A stretch of 64,000 nt of DNA. It comes from Limoniibacter endophyticus. GTDB lineage: Bacteria > Pseudomonadota > Alphaproteobacteria > Rhizobiales > Rhizobiaceae. Below are positions 37,305-44,652 of this stretch, piece by piece (the stretch's first letter is position 1; each line of letters opens with the position of its first letter). Where the stretch lies: contig NZ_BMZO01000011.1 of assembly GCF_014652835.1 (NCBI RefSeq), forward strand, positions 62,001-126,000. The letters are read 5' to 3'. Position numbers and translations under genes: made by a program. The notes under the pieces were generated by a model that saw nothing but the letters and a program-made list of their open reading frames with translations, did not search any database and was not told where the DNA came from.

Positions 37305-38013
37305 GGTCGATCCCAATGGAGCGCTGGTTCTCTTCTCCGGGGGCCAGGACTCGACGACGTGCCTGGCGTGGGCACTGGCGCGCTACGAGAGGGTCGAGAC
37401 GCTTGGATTTGACTATGGCCAGCGGCATCGCATCGAACTCGATTGCCGTCAGAACCTGCGCGACAAGATGCTCGCGATCAAACCGGAATGGCGCGGACGT
37501 CTGGGCGATGATCACACCGTGGATCTGGCTTCGCTTGGCGCTATTTCGGACACTGCGCTCACAAGCAACGTGGCCATCGAAATGCAGGCAAACGGTCTTC
37601 CGAACACATTCGTGCCAGGTCGCAACATCATCTTCCTGACATTTGCGGCTGCCCTCGCCTATCGGCGAGGCCTGAAGCATCTTGTCGGCGGAATGTGCGA
37701 GACGGACTTCTCGGGATATCCGGATTGCCGCGACGACACGATCAAAGCGCTGCAAGTCGCGCTTAATCTAGGTATGGACAGTCGCTTCGTCCTTGAGACG
37801 CCGCTCATGTGGATTGACAAGGCGCAGACATGGGAGCTGGCAGAGGAAACAGGCGGTCAGGCATTGATCGACCTCATCATCGAAGACAGCCACACCTGCT
37901 ATCTCGGCGAACGTGGCGGCCGGCATGAATGGGGGCACGGCTGCGGCACCTGTCCTGCCTGTGAGTTGCGGGCTGCGGGATATCGTCGCTACCGCTCAAG
38001 AAAGACAGTATAG
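37291..38013 (+). CDS. queC: 7-cyano-7-deazaguanine (preQ0) synthase
   Basis: 240-residue ATP-dependent ligase. The PP-loop is [18 protein letters not shown] (about 12-29) and the zinc site comprises Cys residues in [11 protein letters not shown] and [16 protein letters not shown] (about 200-230). It overlaps the end of queD by 14 bases; ATG at 37291 or 37294. Completes preQ0 for queuosine or DNA 7-deazaguanine modification. QueF and Tgt are not in the window. Confidence 0.95.
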   Translation: MMANKVDPNGALVLFSGGQDSTTCLAWALARYERVETLGFDYGQRHRIELDCRQNLRDKMLAIKPEWRGRLGDDHTVDLASLGAISDTALTSNVAIEMQANGLPNTFVPGRNIIFLTFAAALAYRRGLKHLVGGMCETDFSGYPDCRDDTIKALQVALNLGMDSRFVLETPLMWIDKAQTWELAEETGGQALIDLIIEDSHTCYLGERGGRHEWGHGCGTCPACELRAAGYRRYRSRKTV

Positions 38014-38019
38014 AGAAAA

Positions 38020-38047
38020 GAGGCCCGGCGTAGGCATGTCGGGCCTC
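38020..38047. terminator. Bidirectional terminator between queC and the small minus-strand gene
   Basis: GAGGCCCG and CGGGCCTC form an 8-base-pair stem with a 12-base loop just after queC. On the minus strand it is followed by TTTTCTC, which suits the gene ending at 38067. Confidence 0.75.
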
Positions 38048-38066
38048 TGGAACAAGAGCCTGCGAA

Positions 38067-38252
38067 TTAGGCTCTATATTGCTCCTCATCCAACAAGAGT
38101 CTTTTATCCTTCAGTCTTGCCGTTATGGACTTGGCCTCCTGCAACCCCATCGCCAGGCAATACGCCAAGCTGAAATGCCCGGATTGCAACATCTTGAAAT
38201 TTATCTTTTCAAGATAAATGATTAGGTCGTTCAGCTCCTTGCCGTGTTCCAC
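38067..38252 (-). CDS. Small hypothetical protein (GTG start)
   Basis: 61-residue helical protein (ELNDLIIYLEKINFKMLQSGHFSLAYCLAMGLQEAKSITARLKDK). The GTG at 38252 is chosen because AAGGGGG lies five bases upstream; the longer frame to 38351 runs through a very AT-rich tract and lacks a binding site. The AT-rich stretch 38281-38345 upstream probably holds its promoter. No family recognised. Confidence 0.6.
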   Translation of the reverse strand: MEHGKELNDLIIYLEKINFKMLQSGHFSLAYCLAMGLQEAKSITARLKDKRLLLDEEQYRA

Positions 38253-38402
38253 CGCATCCCCCTTCGAGATTAAGAAAGCGCGAGATATATATACGCAAAT
38301 ATATTTTACTATTATAAGATACGCATATTGAAATATAAGAGAAACGTGCAAATATCGAAGTTTTGATTTATGAAATCCTTCATCCTCAACGCTTCAAAGA
38401 AT

Positions 38403-38421
38403 TGTCACGTAAGTGTCACGT
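38403..38421. promoter_or_regulatory. Direct repeat TGTCACGT upstream of the iron-type ABC operon
   Basis: TGTCACGT occurs at 38403-38410 and 38414-38421, 11 bases apart (one helical turn), about 50 bases before the first gene of the importer. Tandem sites of this spacing often bind a regulator dimer; the protein is unknown. Confidence 0.35.
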
Positions 38422-38467
38422 GAGGAGAGTAATCGGGCTGCAACTATAGCCTGAGGCACTTCCCTTC

Positions 38468-39592
38468 ATGATGATCGCATCCCCGTCCCTGCCAACCATC
38501 CGTGCCAGCGCGGTCAAATTCCGCTATGGCGATGCGACGATTCTGGACGGGATCGATTTTGAGCTGATGCGCGGCAAGACTTTATCCCTGCTCGGCCCTT
38601 CCGGCTGCGGCAAGACGACTTTGCTGCGTCTCATTGCAGGTCTGTTGGCTCCCAGCGAAGGCTCTCTATCCATCGGCGGCGAGATTGTTGCGGATGCGGC
38701 GCAAAACAAGTTTCTTCCGCCCGAGAAGCGCAATCTCGGCATGGTCTTTCAGGATTACGCGCTGTGGCCGCATTTAAGTGTCGCGGAAAATGTATCCTTC
38801 CCGCTTGAAATGCGCGGCGGCATAGGCAAGGCCGAGCGCGAGACGCGCACGCTTTCGGCCTTGCAGCGTGTCGGGCTTGAGGCCATGCGTGATCGGCGTC
38901 CAAGCGATCTTTCCGGTGGTCAGCAGCAACGTGTGGCTATTGCGCGTGCACTCGTAGCGGAACCCCAGATCATCCTGTTTGACGAGCCACTCTCCAATCT
39001 CGACCGCGAACTACGCGAAAGCATGGTTGGCGAACTCGCACATCTGATCGCTTCGCTCGATCTGACTGCCGTCTATGTCACTCATGACCATTCGGAAGCC
39101 ATGACGCTTGCTGACGAAATTGCTGTCATGCGCGGTGGCCAAATCGTTCAACTCGCCTCACCCGACACGCTGATCGAGCGCCCCGCGACGCCCGAAATCG
39201 CAGAATTCCTTCGTCTAGGCACAATTGTCGACCTGGAGTGGCGCTCCAGCCATTGGTACCTTATTGGCGGCGAGGAAGCGCTGTGGCCAGGCGGGCCGCG
39301 CCATTCGGCAAAGGCGAAGGTGCTTCTGCCGTTGCGCAGTGTCACTTTGCGCGAAATCTCTGCAGGCGGCCTCCCCGCCATCGTTCTTCGATCTCATTTT
39401 CGCGGCGACGCGCATCTCGTCACGGTACAGCCCACGAATGCGCAAGGAATAGAGTTGCAACTCTTGAGTCCAACGCGCCTGAAGCCCGGCGATATGATCG
39501 GCGTTTCGATCGATCCTCAATCCGTTCTCTGGTTTGACGGCGGCGTCCCGGCATCGAGATCGAGCCGCACGCCTGCTCTCGAACCAGTTTGA
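38468..39592 (+). CDS. ABC transporter ATP-binding protein, iron(III)/spermidine-putrescine type (FbpC/PotA-like)
   Basis: 374 residues with Walker A (GPSGCGKTTLL, about 43-53), ABC signature (LSGGQQQRVAIARAL, about 145-159), Walker B (IILFDEPLSNLD, about 166-177), H-loop (VTHDHSEAMTLAD) and a C-terminal TOBE-like domain. Energises the importer formed with the next two genes. Binding-protein and fused-permease architecture point to ferric iron rather than polyamines. Confidence 0.9.
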   Translation: MMIASPSLPTIRASAVKFRYGDATILDGIDFELMRGKTLSLLGPSGCGKTTLLRLIAGLLAPSEGSLSIGGEIVADAAQNKFLPPEKRNLGMVFQDYALWPHLSVAENVSFPLEMRGGIGKAERETRTLSALQRVGLEAMRDRRPSDLSGGQQQRVAIARALVAEPQIILFDEPLSNLDRELRESMVGELAHLIASLDLTAVYVTHDHSEAMTLADEIAVMRGGQIVQLASPDTLIERPATPEIAEFLRLGTIVDLEWRSSHWYLIGGEEALWPGGPRHSAKAKVLLPLRSVTLREISAGGLPAIVLRSHFRGDAHLVTVQPTNAQGIELQLLSPTRLKPGDMIGVSIDPQSVLWFDGGVPASRSSRTPALEPV

Positions 39593-39629
39593 ACACCTGA
39601 AAAATCATCCGCCAACGAGAGGGAAAACC

Positions 39630-40589
39630 ATGGTTGGATTTTTGAAGAGCGCGGCACTTGCCACGCTGACCAGCGTCCTGATGGCAACGGCCGCACACGC
39701 CGATGTCACCGTCTACACGGCAGGTCCGAAAGGCCTCATCGACAAGCTGTCTGCCGGCTTTACGGAGAAGACAGGTGTCAAGGTCAATGTGTTTCAGGCG
39801 ACGACCGGCAAGGTCATGGCCCGCATCGAAGCCGAAGCCGCTAATCCGTCTGTTGACGTTGTTATTTCGGCATCCTGGGACACCGCACAAGACTTCGCCG
39901 AACGCGACTGGCTCCTTTCCTACACGAGTCCGAACGCTGAAAATGTGCCGGCAATGCTGAAAACCGACATGGCCGTCGCCCAAGGTGTTTCCGCCCTTGG
40001 TATTGTCTGGAACACCAAGAGCGGTACTCCCAAACCGAATGACTGGGCAGATCTGGCCAAGCCGGAGTTCAAGGGGCTGGTCAACATACCGGATCCGGCG
40101 CAGTCCGGCTCCTCCTTCGAGCTGAGCGCCGCGCTCGGGGAGAAGGACGATTTTGCCCTGTTCACGCAGCTTCAGCAAAACGGCGCGATCATCGCCGGTG
40201 CAAACGCAGAAGCGCTCAATCCTGTTCTTCAGGGAGCCAAGGCGGCCGTGTTCGGCGCAGTCGATTACATCGCGCTCGGCAACAAGGCAAAGGGCGAAAG
40301 CATCGAAGTGATCTTTCCTGCATCCGGAACCGTCGTTGCGCCGCGCCCGGCAATGATCATGAACTGGTCCAAAAATCAGGAAGAGGCCAAGCAGTTCATC
40401 GATTATATGCTGTCGGACGAAGGTCAGAAGATGGTCGCAGCCACCTATCTCATGCCTGCTCGTAGCGATATTGCTGCGGAACGTCCGCTCATGAGCGATC
40501 TAAAACTGCTCGACTACAATTCGGCAGAAGTCTATGGCAAGCGCAAGGAGATCCTTTCGCAGGTCGGCTCCATCTTCGGCACCAACTGA
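39630..40589 (+). CDS. Periplasmic iron(III)-type ABC substrate-binding protein (FutA/AfuA-like)
   Basis: 319 residues. Signal peptide MVGFLKSAALATLTSVLMATAAHA, then a type 2 periplasmic binding fold (DVTVYTAGPKGLIDKLSAGFTEKTGVKVNVFQATTGKVMARIEAEA, about 25-70; KNQEEAKQFIDYMLSDEGQKM near the C-terminus). The YTAGPKGL and STGKxMARI parts resemble ferric-iron and phosphonate binders of this class; aminoethylphosphonate remains an alternative. The start at 39630 fits the signal peptide. Confidence 0.88.
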   Translation: MVGFLKSAALATLTSVLMATAAHADVTVYTAGPKGLIDKLSAGFTEKTGVKVNVFQATTGKVMARIEAEAANPSVDVVISASWDTAQDFAERDWLLSYTSPNAENVPAMLKTDMAVAQGVSALGIVWNTKSGTPKPNDWADLAKPEFKGLVNIPDPAQSGSSFELSAALGEKDDFALFTQLQQNGAIIAGANAEALNPVLQGAKAAVFGAVDYIALGNKAKGESIEVIFPASGTVVAPRPAMIMNWSKNQEEAKQFIDYMLSDEGQKMVAATYLMPARSDIAAERPLMSDLKLLDYNSAEVYGKRKEILSQVGSIFGTN

Positions 40590-40601
40590 GGACGGATCGA
40601 C

Positions 40602-42281
40602 ATGAACGCGAAGGGCATGGCCGGCGCATCCGGCACCGCCTGGGCAGCAATTGCCGGGCTTCTTCTGATCGTCGCCGTGCCCTTCGCGGCTATTTTGCTA
40701 CAGGCAAGCTTTCCGCAACTCAGCCAGGGGAATTTCGGGGAATTCCTGACGCCTGTCGTCTCGGCCTTTTCTGACACGTCGCTGCTGCGCATGGGGCGCA
40801 ACACCGTCATCCTCGGCCTGCTCGTGGTTCTCGCCTCGGCCATCCTCGCCGTTCCCCTCGGCGTAATCCGTGCGCTCTATCGCGTGCCTTTTGCCCGGGT
40901 CTGGGATGTGCTGCTGCTCGTTCCCTTCATGATCCCGCCCTATATCGCCACACTCGGCTGGATCATGACATTGCAGCCGCGCGGTTATGCTCAGCAACTC
41001 TTCGGCTTCAATCTGGCGCCTGTCCTCTTTTCCGTGTTCGGCATGACCATCATCATGACCTTCAACACGTTTCCGGTTGTCTATTTTGCCGTGTCGCGCA
41101 CAGTCGAGGCCGTGGGCGCGCGCTACGCGGATGTCGGGCGCGTCTTCGGTGCATCACCGCGGCGTGCGTTCTGGCGTATAACCCTGCCTCTTTCCGCGCC
41201 TGGCCTGACTGCGAGTCTCCTGCTTGTCTTCGCCTCATCCATTGAGGAATACGGCACACCGGCGGCGCTGGGCGGACGTGCGGGCTTTCCGGTCCTGGTC
41301 AACGGCATAGATACGCGCGTGAGCGATTGGCCGATCGACCTTGCGGGAGCCGCGGCACTGTCCCTCGCCCTGGTGGCGCTTTCGCTTGTGGCCTTCCTTG
41401 TTCAGCGCTGGATCATAAATCGCCGTTCCTACCAGACCGTCAGCGGCAAGCCACAGAGCAAGGACAAGCGCGAGCTTGGCCGTGCCAGGCTCCCGGTTCT
41501 CCTGATTTTCGGAGCGATTGCCTTTCTTGCAACCGGCGTGCCGATGCTGGCAATTCTGGCGACGGCGCTCTCCAGAACAATCTCCGGTGGTCTGGCCCTC
41601 GATAATATGGGCCTGCAGAATTTTGTCGCCGTTTTCTCCAATTCGGCCGGTGCGCTTGGAGCGCTGGGTAACAGCCTGTCGCTTGGCATCGGGGCAGCTC
41701 TTGTCACCGGACTTGTCGGTGTCGTCGCGGCCTATACGGTGGTCAAGACCAAGACGCGCGGACGCAATGTCGTCGATGTCATGACGGTGCTTCCCAACGC
41801 ATTGCCCGGAATCGTGGTTGCCGTCGGGCTGATCCTTGCCTGGAACATGCCTGCCTTGCCTTTCACGGCCTATAATACGCCACTGATCCTCCTCCTCGCC
41901 TATTGCTGCATCCTTCTGCCGCAAACCTCGCGCTACGCGACTGCCGCCTTCCAGCAGGTTGGCGACAATCTGGAAGCGGCAGCGCGCGTCTGCGGGGCGT
42001 CTGCTTCCACCGCGTTCCGCCGCATCATGCTACCGCTGGTCATGCCAAGCCTGGCCTCGGCAATGCTTCTTGTCTTCGCGCTCGCCTCCCGCGAACTCGT
42101 CGCATCGATCATTCTGGCGCCTGTCGGCATGCAAACCATCGCGACCTTTATCTGGCGCCAGTTCGAGCAGGGCTCCATGGGTCTTGGAATGGCAATGGCC
42201 TTCGTCACCATCATCCTGACGACACTCATCCCGCTCGTCCTGCTCAAACTTCTTCAGCGCACAGGCCTCGTCGCGGAATGA
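40602..42281 (+). CDS. Iron(III)-type ABC permease with two fused membrane domains (FbpB-like)
   Basis: 559 residues with about 12 transmembrane helices in two homologous halves. Each half carries the EAA loop (VEAVGARYADVGRVFGASPRRAFWRITLP about 165-195, and NLEAAARVCGASASTAFRRIMLP about 460-485) that docks the ATPase. Fused double permeases are typical of Fe3+ and thiamine importers. Follows the binding-protein gene by 12 bases. Confidence 0.9.
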   Translation: MNAKGMAGASGTAWAAIAGLLLIVAVPFAAILLQASFPQLSQGNFGEFLTPVVSAFSDTSLLRMGRNTVILGLLVVLASAILAVPLGVIRALYRVPFARVWDVLLLVPFMIPPYIATLGWIMTLQPRGYAQQLFGFNLAPVLFSVFGMTIIMTFNTFPVVYFAVSRTVEAVGARYADVGRVFGASPRRAFWRITLPLSAPGLTASLLLVFASSIEEYGTPAALGGRAGFPVLVNGIDTRVSDWPIDLAGAAALSLALVALSLVAFLVQRWIINRRSYQTVSGKPQSKDKRELGRARLPVLLIFGAIAFLATGVPMLAILATALSRTISGGLALDNMGLQNFVAVFSNSAGALGALGNSLSLGIGAALVTGLVGVVAAYTVVKTKTRGRNVVDVMTVLPNALPGIVVAVGLILAWNMPALPFTAYNTPLILLLAYCCILLPQTSRYATAAFQQVGDNLEAAARVCGASASTAFRRIMLPLVMPSLASAMLLVFALASRELVASIILAPVGMQTIATFIWRQFEQGSMGLGMAMAFVTIILTTLIPLVLLKLLQRTGLVAE

Positions 42282-42287
42282 CCGCCG

Positions 42288-42689
42288 CTACTCATCGATG
42301 AAGCGATAGCGCGCGTGGGCGGGCGGCACGAAGCAGGCTTGTTTGCGGTCAAACCAGCGATAGCGATTCCGGGCGATTCGCTCATATATTCCATCCCGAA
42401 TAAAAAGAGGAACAAGACGGAGGCTGCCAAGAAACGACCAGGGAAATTTCAGATGCGACACAAGCGCCAGAACGGCATCGGAGCGCATCAGCGCCTGCCC
42501 GTTCTTAATGAGCAGAAACGTGTTTTGCAGATCGGATCTATCCAAGCCACGTTTCTCGGCCTGATCGAGACCCGTTTTGGACAACGCACTGACGAAAGAG
42601 ATCGATGCGTCCCGTTCATGACGCAGGATGAAATGTATCCAACTGCTACACAGGACGCACTCAGCGTCAAAGATCAATACGCTATTCAT
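42288..42689 (-). CDS. DCC family thiol-disulfide oxidoreductase (DUF393)
   Basis: 133 residues starting MNSVLIFDAECVLCSSWIHFIL; the DxxCxxC motif (DAECVLC) near the N-terminus defines the DCC family, a thioredoxin-like fold of uncertain function. The C-terminal half has FLGSLRLVPLFIRDGIYERIARNRYRWF, also typical. Convergent with the permease gene six bases away. The start at 42689 is at the conserved N-terminus with GGGCAGG upstream. Confidence 0.88.
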   Translation of the reverse strand: MNSVLIFDAECVLCSSWIHFILRHERDASISFVSALSKTGLDQAEKRGLDRSDLQNTFLLIKNGQALMRSDAVLALVSHLKFPWSFLGSLRLVPLFIRDGIYERIARNRYRWFDRKQACFVPPAHARYRFIDE

Positions 42690-42797
42690 TGGCCTGCCCG
42701 AGCCGTCGGTTTGTAGCAGTTCTATTCTCAATACACGCCTTTTCTATGTTTAGGGCTTGCGTGCAGTGCGCGGGCATTATAAACGCAACCTCGGTCG

Positions 42798-42836
42798 CGG
42801 AATGTAGCGCAGCCCGGTAGCGCACTTGACTGGGGG
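42798..42836 (+). tRNA. 5' half of a tRNA-Pro(GGG), interrupted at the anticodon loop (prophage attL)
   Basis: Acceptor strand CGGAATG, D-arm GCGC...GCGC with AGCCCGGTA, and anticodon stem CTTGA with loop CTGGGGG (anticodon GGG) match a bacterial tRNA-Pro exactly up to base 42836. Then the expected 3' stem TCAAG, T-arm and acceptor are missing and unrelated sequence begins. Prophage genes start 200 bases further on, so this is best read as the bacterial half of attL. Confidence 0.75.
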
Positions 42837-43040
42837 AAATGATCCCCAATTTTCATTCCACTATAATAATCATGTACTTGTCGGAATTTGCAAATAGTCC
42901 GTGGGACTTTTCGTGGTGATCTTTGTCACGTGGTATTTTGCGCGCACGCTACACGACTCCAAACGTGAACAAAAAAAGAACATTTAGGATTGAGCGGCGG
43001 TAATGAGTCATGCAATCAGTCTCCGAAAAGGAGATGGATC

Positions 43041-43235
43041 ATGGCACGTCGAAAACCGATTGAGGCACCCGAAGCCGTTCAGAAGCTTCTTGATCAGTAT
43101 GAAGGTAATCACGTTCGGGCGATTGAGGATCTGATCGCGCACGTTGAGCATCTTGAACGCGAAATCACGTTTGCCAGTCTGGCTATGAGCTATGGTTTCT
43201 CCCGCGGCTGGAAGCCCGATGTCGGCGCGCGGTGA
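43041..43235 (+). CDS. Small phage early protein
   Basis: 64 residues, MARRKPIEAPEAVQKLLDQY then EGNHVRAIEDLIAHVEHLEREI, mostly helical with a likely short coiled coil. AAGGAGA seven bases before the ATG at 43041 sets the start. Overlaps the next gene by 17 bases. Unknown function. First gene inside attL. Confidence 0.7.
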   Translation: MARRKPIEAPEAVQKLLDQYEGNHVRAIEDLIAHVEHLEREITFASLAMSYGFSRGWKPDVGAR

Positions 43236-43659
43236 AGATCTTCACATTTCCGAAGGCAATTATCGTATTGAACTTTGGAAACAAGATCGGTCGGAGATGA
43301 TTGCCAATGTAAACACAGCGGCCAATCACGCGATCCATACTGCTGCATGGCAAGAAGCGATCCATGAATTTCCCGGATTTCTCCTGATTGCCTATAATGG
43401 ACGCTTCAAGACTGATGAATTTGAAACACCAACGCGTCCAGCGGGTCGCCGTGAAGCCACGTTTGGTGATTTAAGCCGCTTTCATTTAGTTCAGACTTGG
43501 TGCGGTATCTGCAAGCGAAGCAATATGTTTGAAGCAGGCAACTTCGCTGAGCGCTTTGGAAAGGACACTACCATTAAGTCCGTTGAAGGTAGGTTGAAAT
43601 GCAAGCAGTGTGGTTCACGCGAGCACGTGTCGCTCCGCATATTCAAGAAGCCAAGGTGA
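43219..43659 (+). CDS. Phage hypothetical protein with C-terminal zinc ribbon
   Basis: 146 residues. The C-terminal part has two CxxC knuckles, TWCGICKRSNMF and LKCKQCGSREHV, about 37 residues apart, typical of a zinc ribbon. The N-terminal 90 residues resemble no family I know (GNYRIELWKQDRSEMIANVNTAANHA). ATG 43219 is used, overlapping the gene before it; 43192 is an alternative. May bind nucleic acid or protein through the zinc ribbon. Confidence 0.65.
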   Translation: MSARGEDLHISEGNYRIELWKQDRSEMIANVNTAANHAIHTAAWQEAIHEFPGFLLIAYNGRFKTDEFETPTRPAGRREATFGDLSRFHLVQTWCGICKRSNMFEAGNFAERFGKDTTIKSVEGRLKCKQCGSREHVSLRIFKKPR

Positions 43660-43662
43660 TAA

Positions 43663-43860
43663 ATGAAACGACCCATAAGCCCGCCGCATGATCGCGAGTA
43701 CCAGGACGAATGCCGCGACATGCTCCGCGAAGAGCTGGAACAGCTGCGCGACACAGCCATACAGAACGGCTGGGACGAAGATCATGTCGCAGAGGCAATG
43801 GTAGAAATCGCCGGTGAGATGTTTCGCAACCGGGTGATGCAGATAATTCCGAAAAACTGA
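43663..43860 (+). CDS. Small phage early protein
   Basis: 65-residue acidic helical protein (HDREYQDECRDMLREELEQLRDTAIQNGWDEDHVAEAMVEIAGEMFRNRVM). Three bases after the zinc-ribbon gene, so in the same operon. Unknown function. Confidence 0.65.
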   Translation: MKRPISPPHDREYQDECRDMLREELEQLRDTAIQNGWDEDHVAEAMVEIAGEMFRNRVMQIIPKN

Positions 43861-43869
43861 AAATAACTG

Positions 43870-43898
43870 TTGCATTATGTACCGATTTTCGGTACAAA
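43870..43898 (+). promoter_or_regulatory. Promoter with embedded inverted-repeat operator before the 43959 operon
   Basis: A -35-like TTGCAT (43870-43875) and -10-like TACAAA (43893-43898) are 17 bases apart. Filling the spacer is TGTACCGATTTTCGGTACA (43878-43896), a perfect 8-base inverted repeat with a 3-base centre. A protein bound here would block RNA polymerase directly. The HTH protein encoded at 44171 is the nearest candidate. Confidence 0.7.
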
Positions 43899-43958
43899 TA
43901 AGTCATCAACAACGCGGGGCGGTTCGCCACCTGCAAGAGGCAAGAAAGGCCTAAGACC

Positions 43959-44174
43959 ATGACTAACGCAATCATCCGCAATCGCCATATCGTCTTCATC
44001 TCCGAGGGCGGATCGGAAACATCGACCACCCGTGCACAGCTTGAAAAAGACACGGCTGAGCTGGTTCATCGCATCGAAACCAAGATCAAGTCAGAAAGCC
44101 AGTTGGCCATTGCACGCGAAACCCTGGCTCTTTATGGTCGCGCTCTTGAACTCGCAAAGGCAAACGGACTGTGA
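43959..44174 (+). CDS. Small phage protein, first gene of an HTH-containing operon
   Basis: 71 residues, MTNAIIRNRHIVFISEGGSE followed by a helical body (TTRAQLEKDTAELVHRIETKIKSESQLAIARETLALYGRALELAKANGL). Its stop overlaps the GTG start of the HTH gene. No family recognised. The layout (operator-bearing promoter, tiny gene, HTH gene) is that of anti-CRISPR/Aca operons, which makes it a candidate, by position only. Confidence 0.7.
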   Translation: MTNAIIRNRHIVFISEGGSETSTTRAQLEKDTAELVHRIETKIKSESQLAIARETLALYGRALELAKANGL

Positions 44175-44506
44175 CCAGCTTCAAAACAGCGATTGCTATC
44201 TGCGGCCTCTCTCAAAAGGAGGCCGCAGAGTTTTTCGATGTCAGCCATGAAACCGTGGCTAGTTGGTGCAAAGGTCGGCGCGCCGTCTCAAACGGCGTTT
44301 GGAACATGCTGGCAGAGCTTTACGAGCAAATCCAAGACGCCGCCGACATGGCTGCCGATCATATGGCTGAAAACGGCATTCTGCCTGATGCGCTTTTGAG
44401 CATTGAGGCGGAAACACGCGGCAATGACATTCCTCAGCCTGCGGCAAAAGCCGCTGGGGTTGCAGGTCTGCTAATGGCCATCAAAGATCAAGGTGGCCTG
44501 CAATGA
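44171..44506 (+). CDS. HTH DNA-binding protein (Aca-like/YdiL-like candidate)
   Basis: 111 residues. The N-terminus is a helix-turn-helix: FKTAIAICGLSQKEAAEFFDVSHETVASWCKGRRAVSNGVWNML (about 4-48), similar in style to Cro/YdiL-type proteins. The C-terminal half is acidic and helical (YEQIQDAADMAADHMAENGILP) and ends with an unrelated tail. GTG at 44171 overlaps the preceding stop (GTGA), implying coupling. Likely autoregulates the operon via the inverted repeat at 43878; a Cro-like lysogeny function is the alternative. Confidence 0.75.
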   Translation: MTSFKTAIAICGLSQKEAAEFFDVSHETVASWCKGRRAVSNGVWNMLAELYEQIQDAADMAADHMAENGILPDALLSIEAETRGNDIPQPAAKAAGVAGLLMAIKDQGGLQ

Positions 44507-44598
44507 GCGACGAACCAAACGCAGCGCAGAAGACACCTACCAGCTTGCTTGGGAACAAAACGGGTCAAAAAAAGTATGTAAAGACAATTTTAGTCTAA
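44503..44598 (+). CDS. Possible 31-residue peptide coupled to the HTH gene
   Basis: Starts MSDEPNAAQKTPTSLLGNKT and ends KKYVKTILV. The ATG overlaps the HTH gene stop (ATGA), a coupling arrangement that supports real translation. Basic C-terminus. No family recognised. It could instead be a spurious frame. Confidence 0.4.
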   Translation: MSDEPNAAQKTPTSLLGNKTGQKKYVKTILV

Positions 44599-44652
44599 TT
44601 GATGCTCGCCACAGGCTGTGCATTCATTAAGCTTCTACTTGGGGGCAGAGCA

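Noticed and set aside
42837-42862. Reading the broken tRNA-Pro as a complete odd tRNA
   Set aside because: A CATTCC near 42857 could pair with GGAATG, but the 3' anticodon strand and the T-arm are absent, so no working cloverleaf forms.
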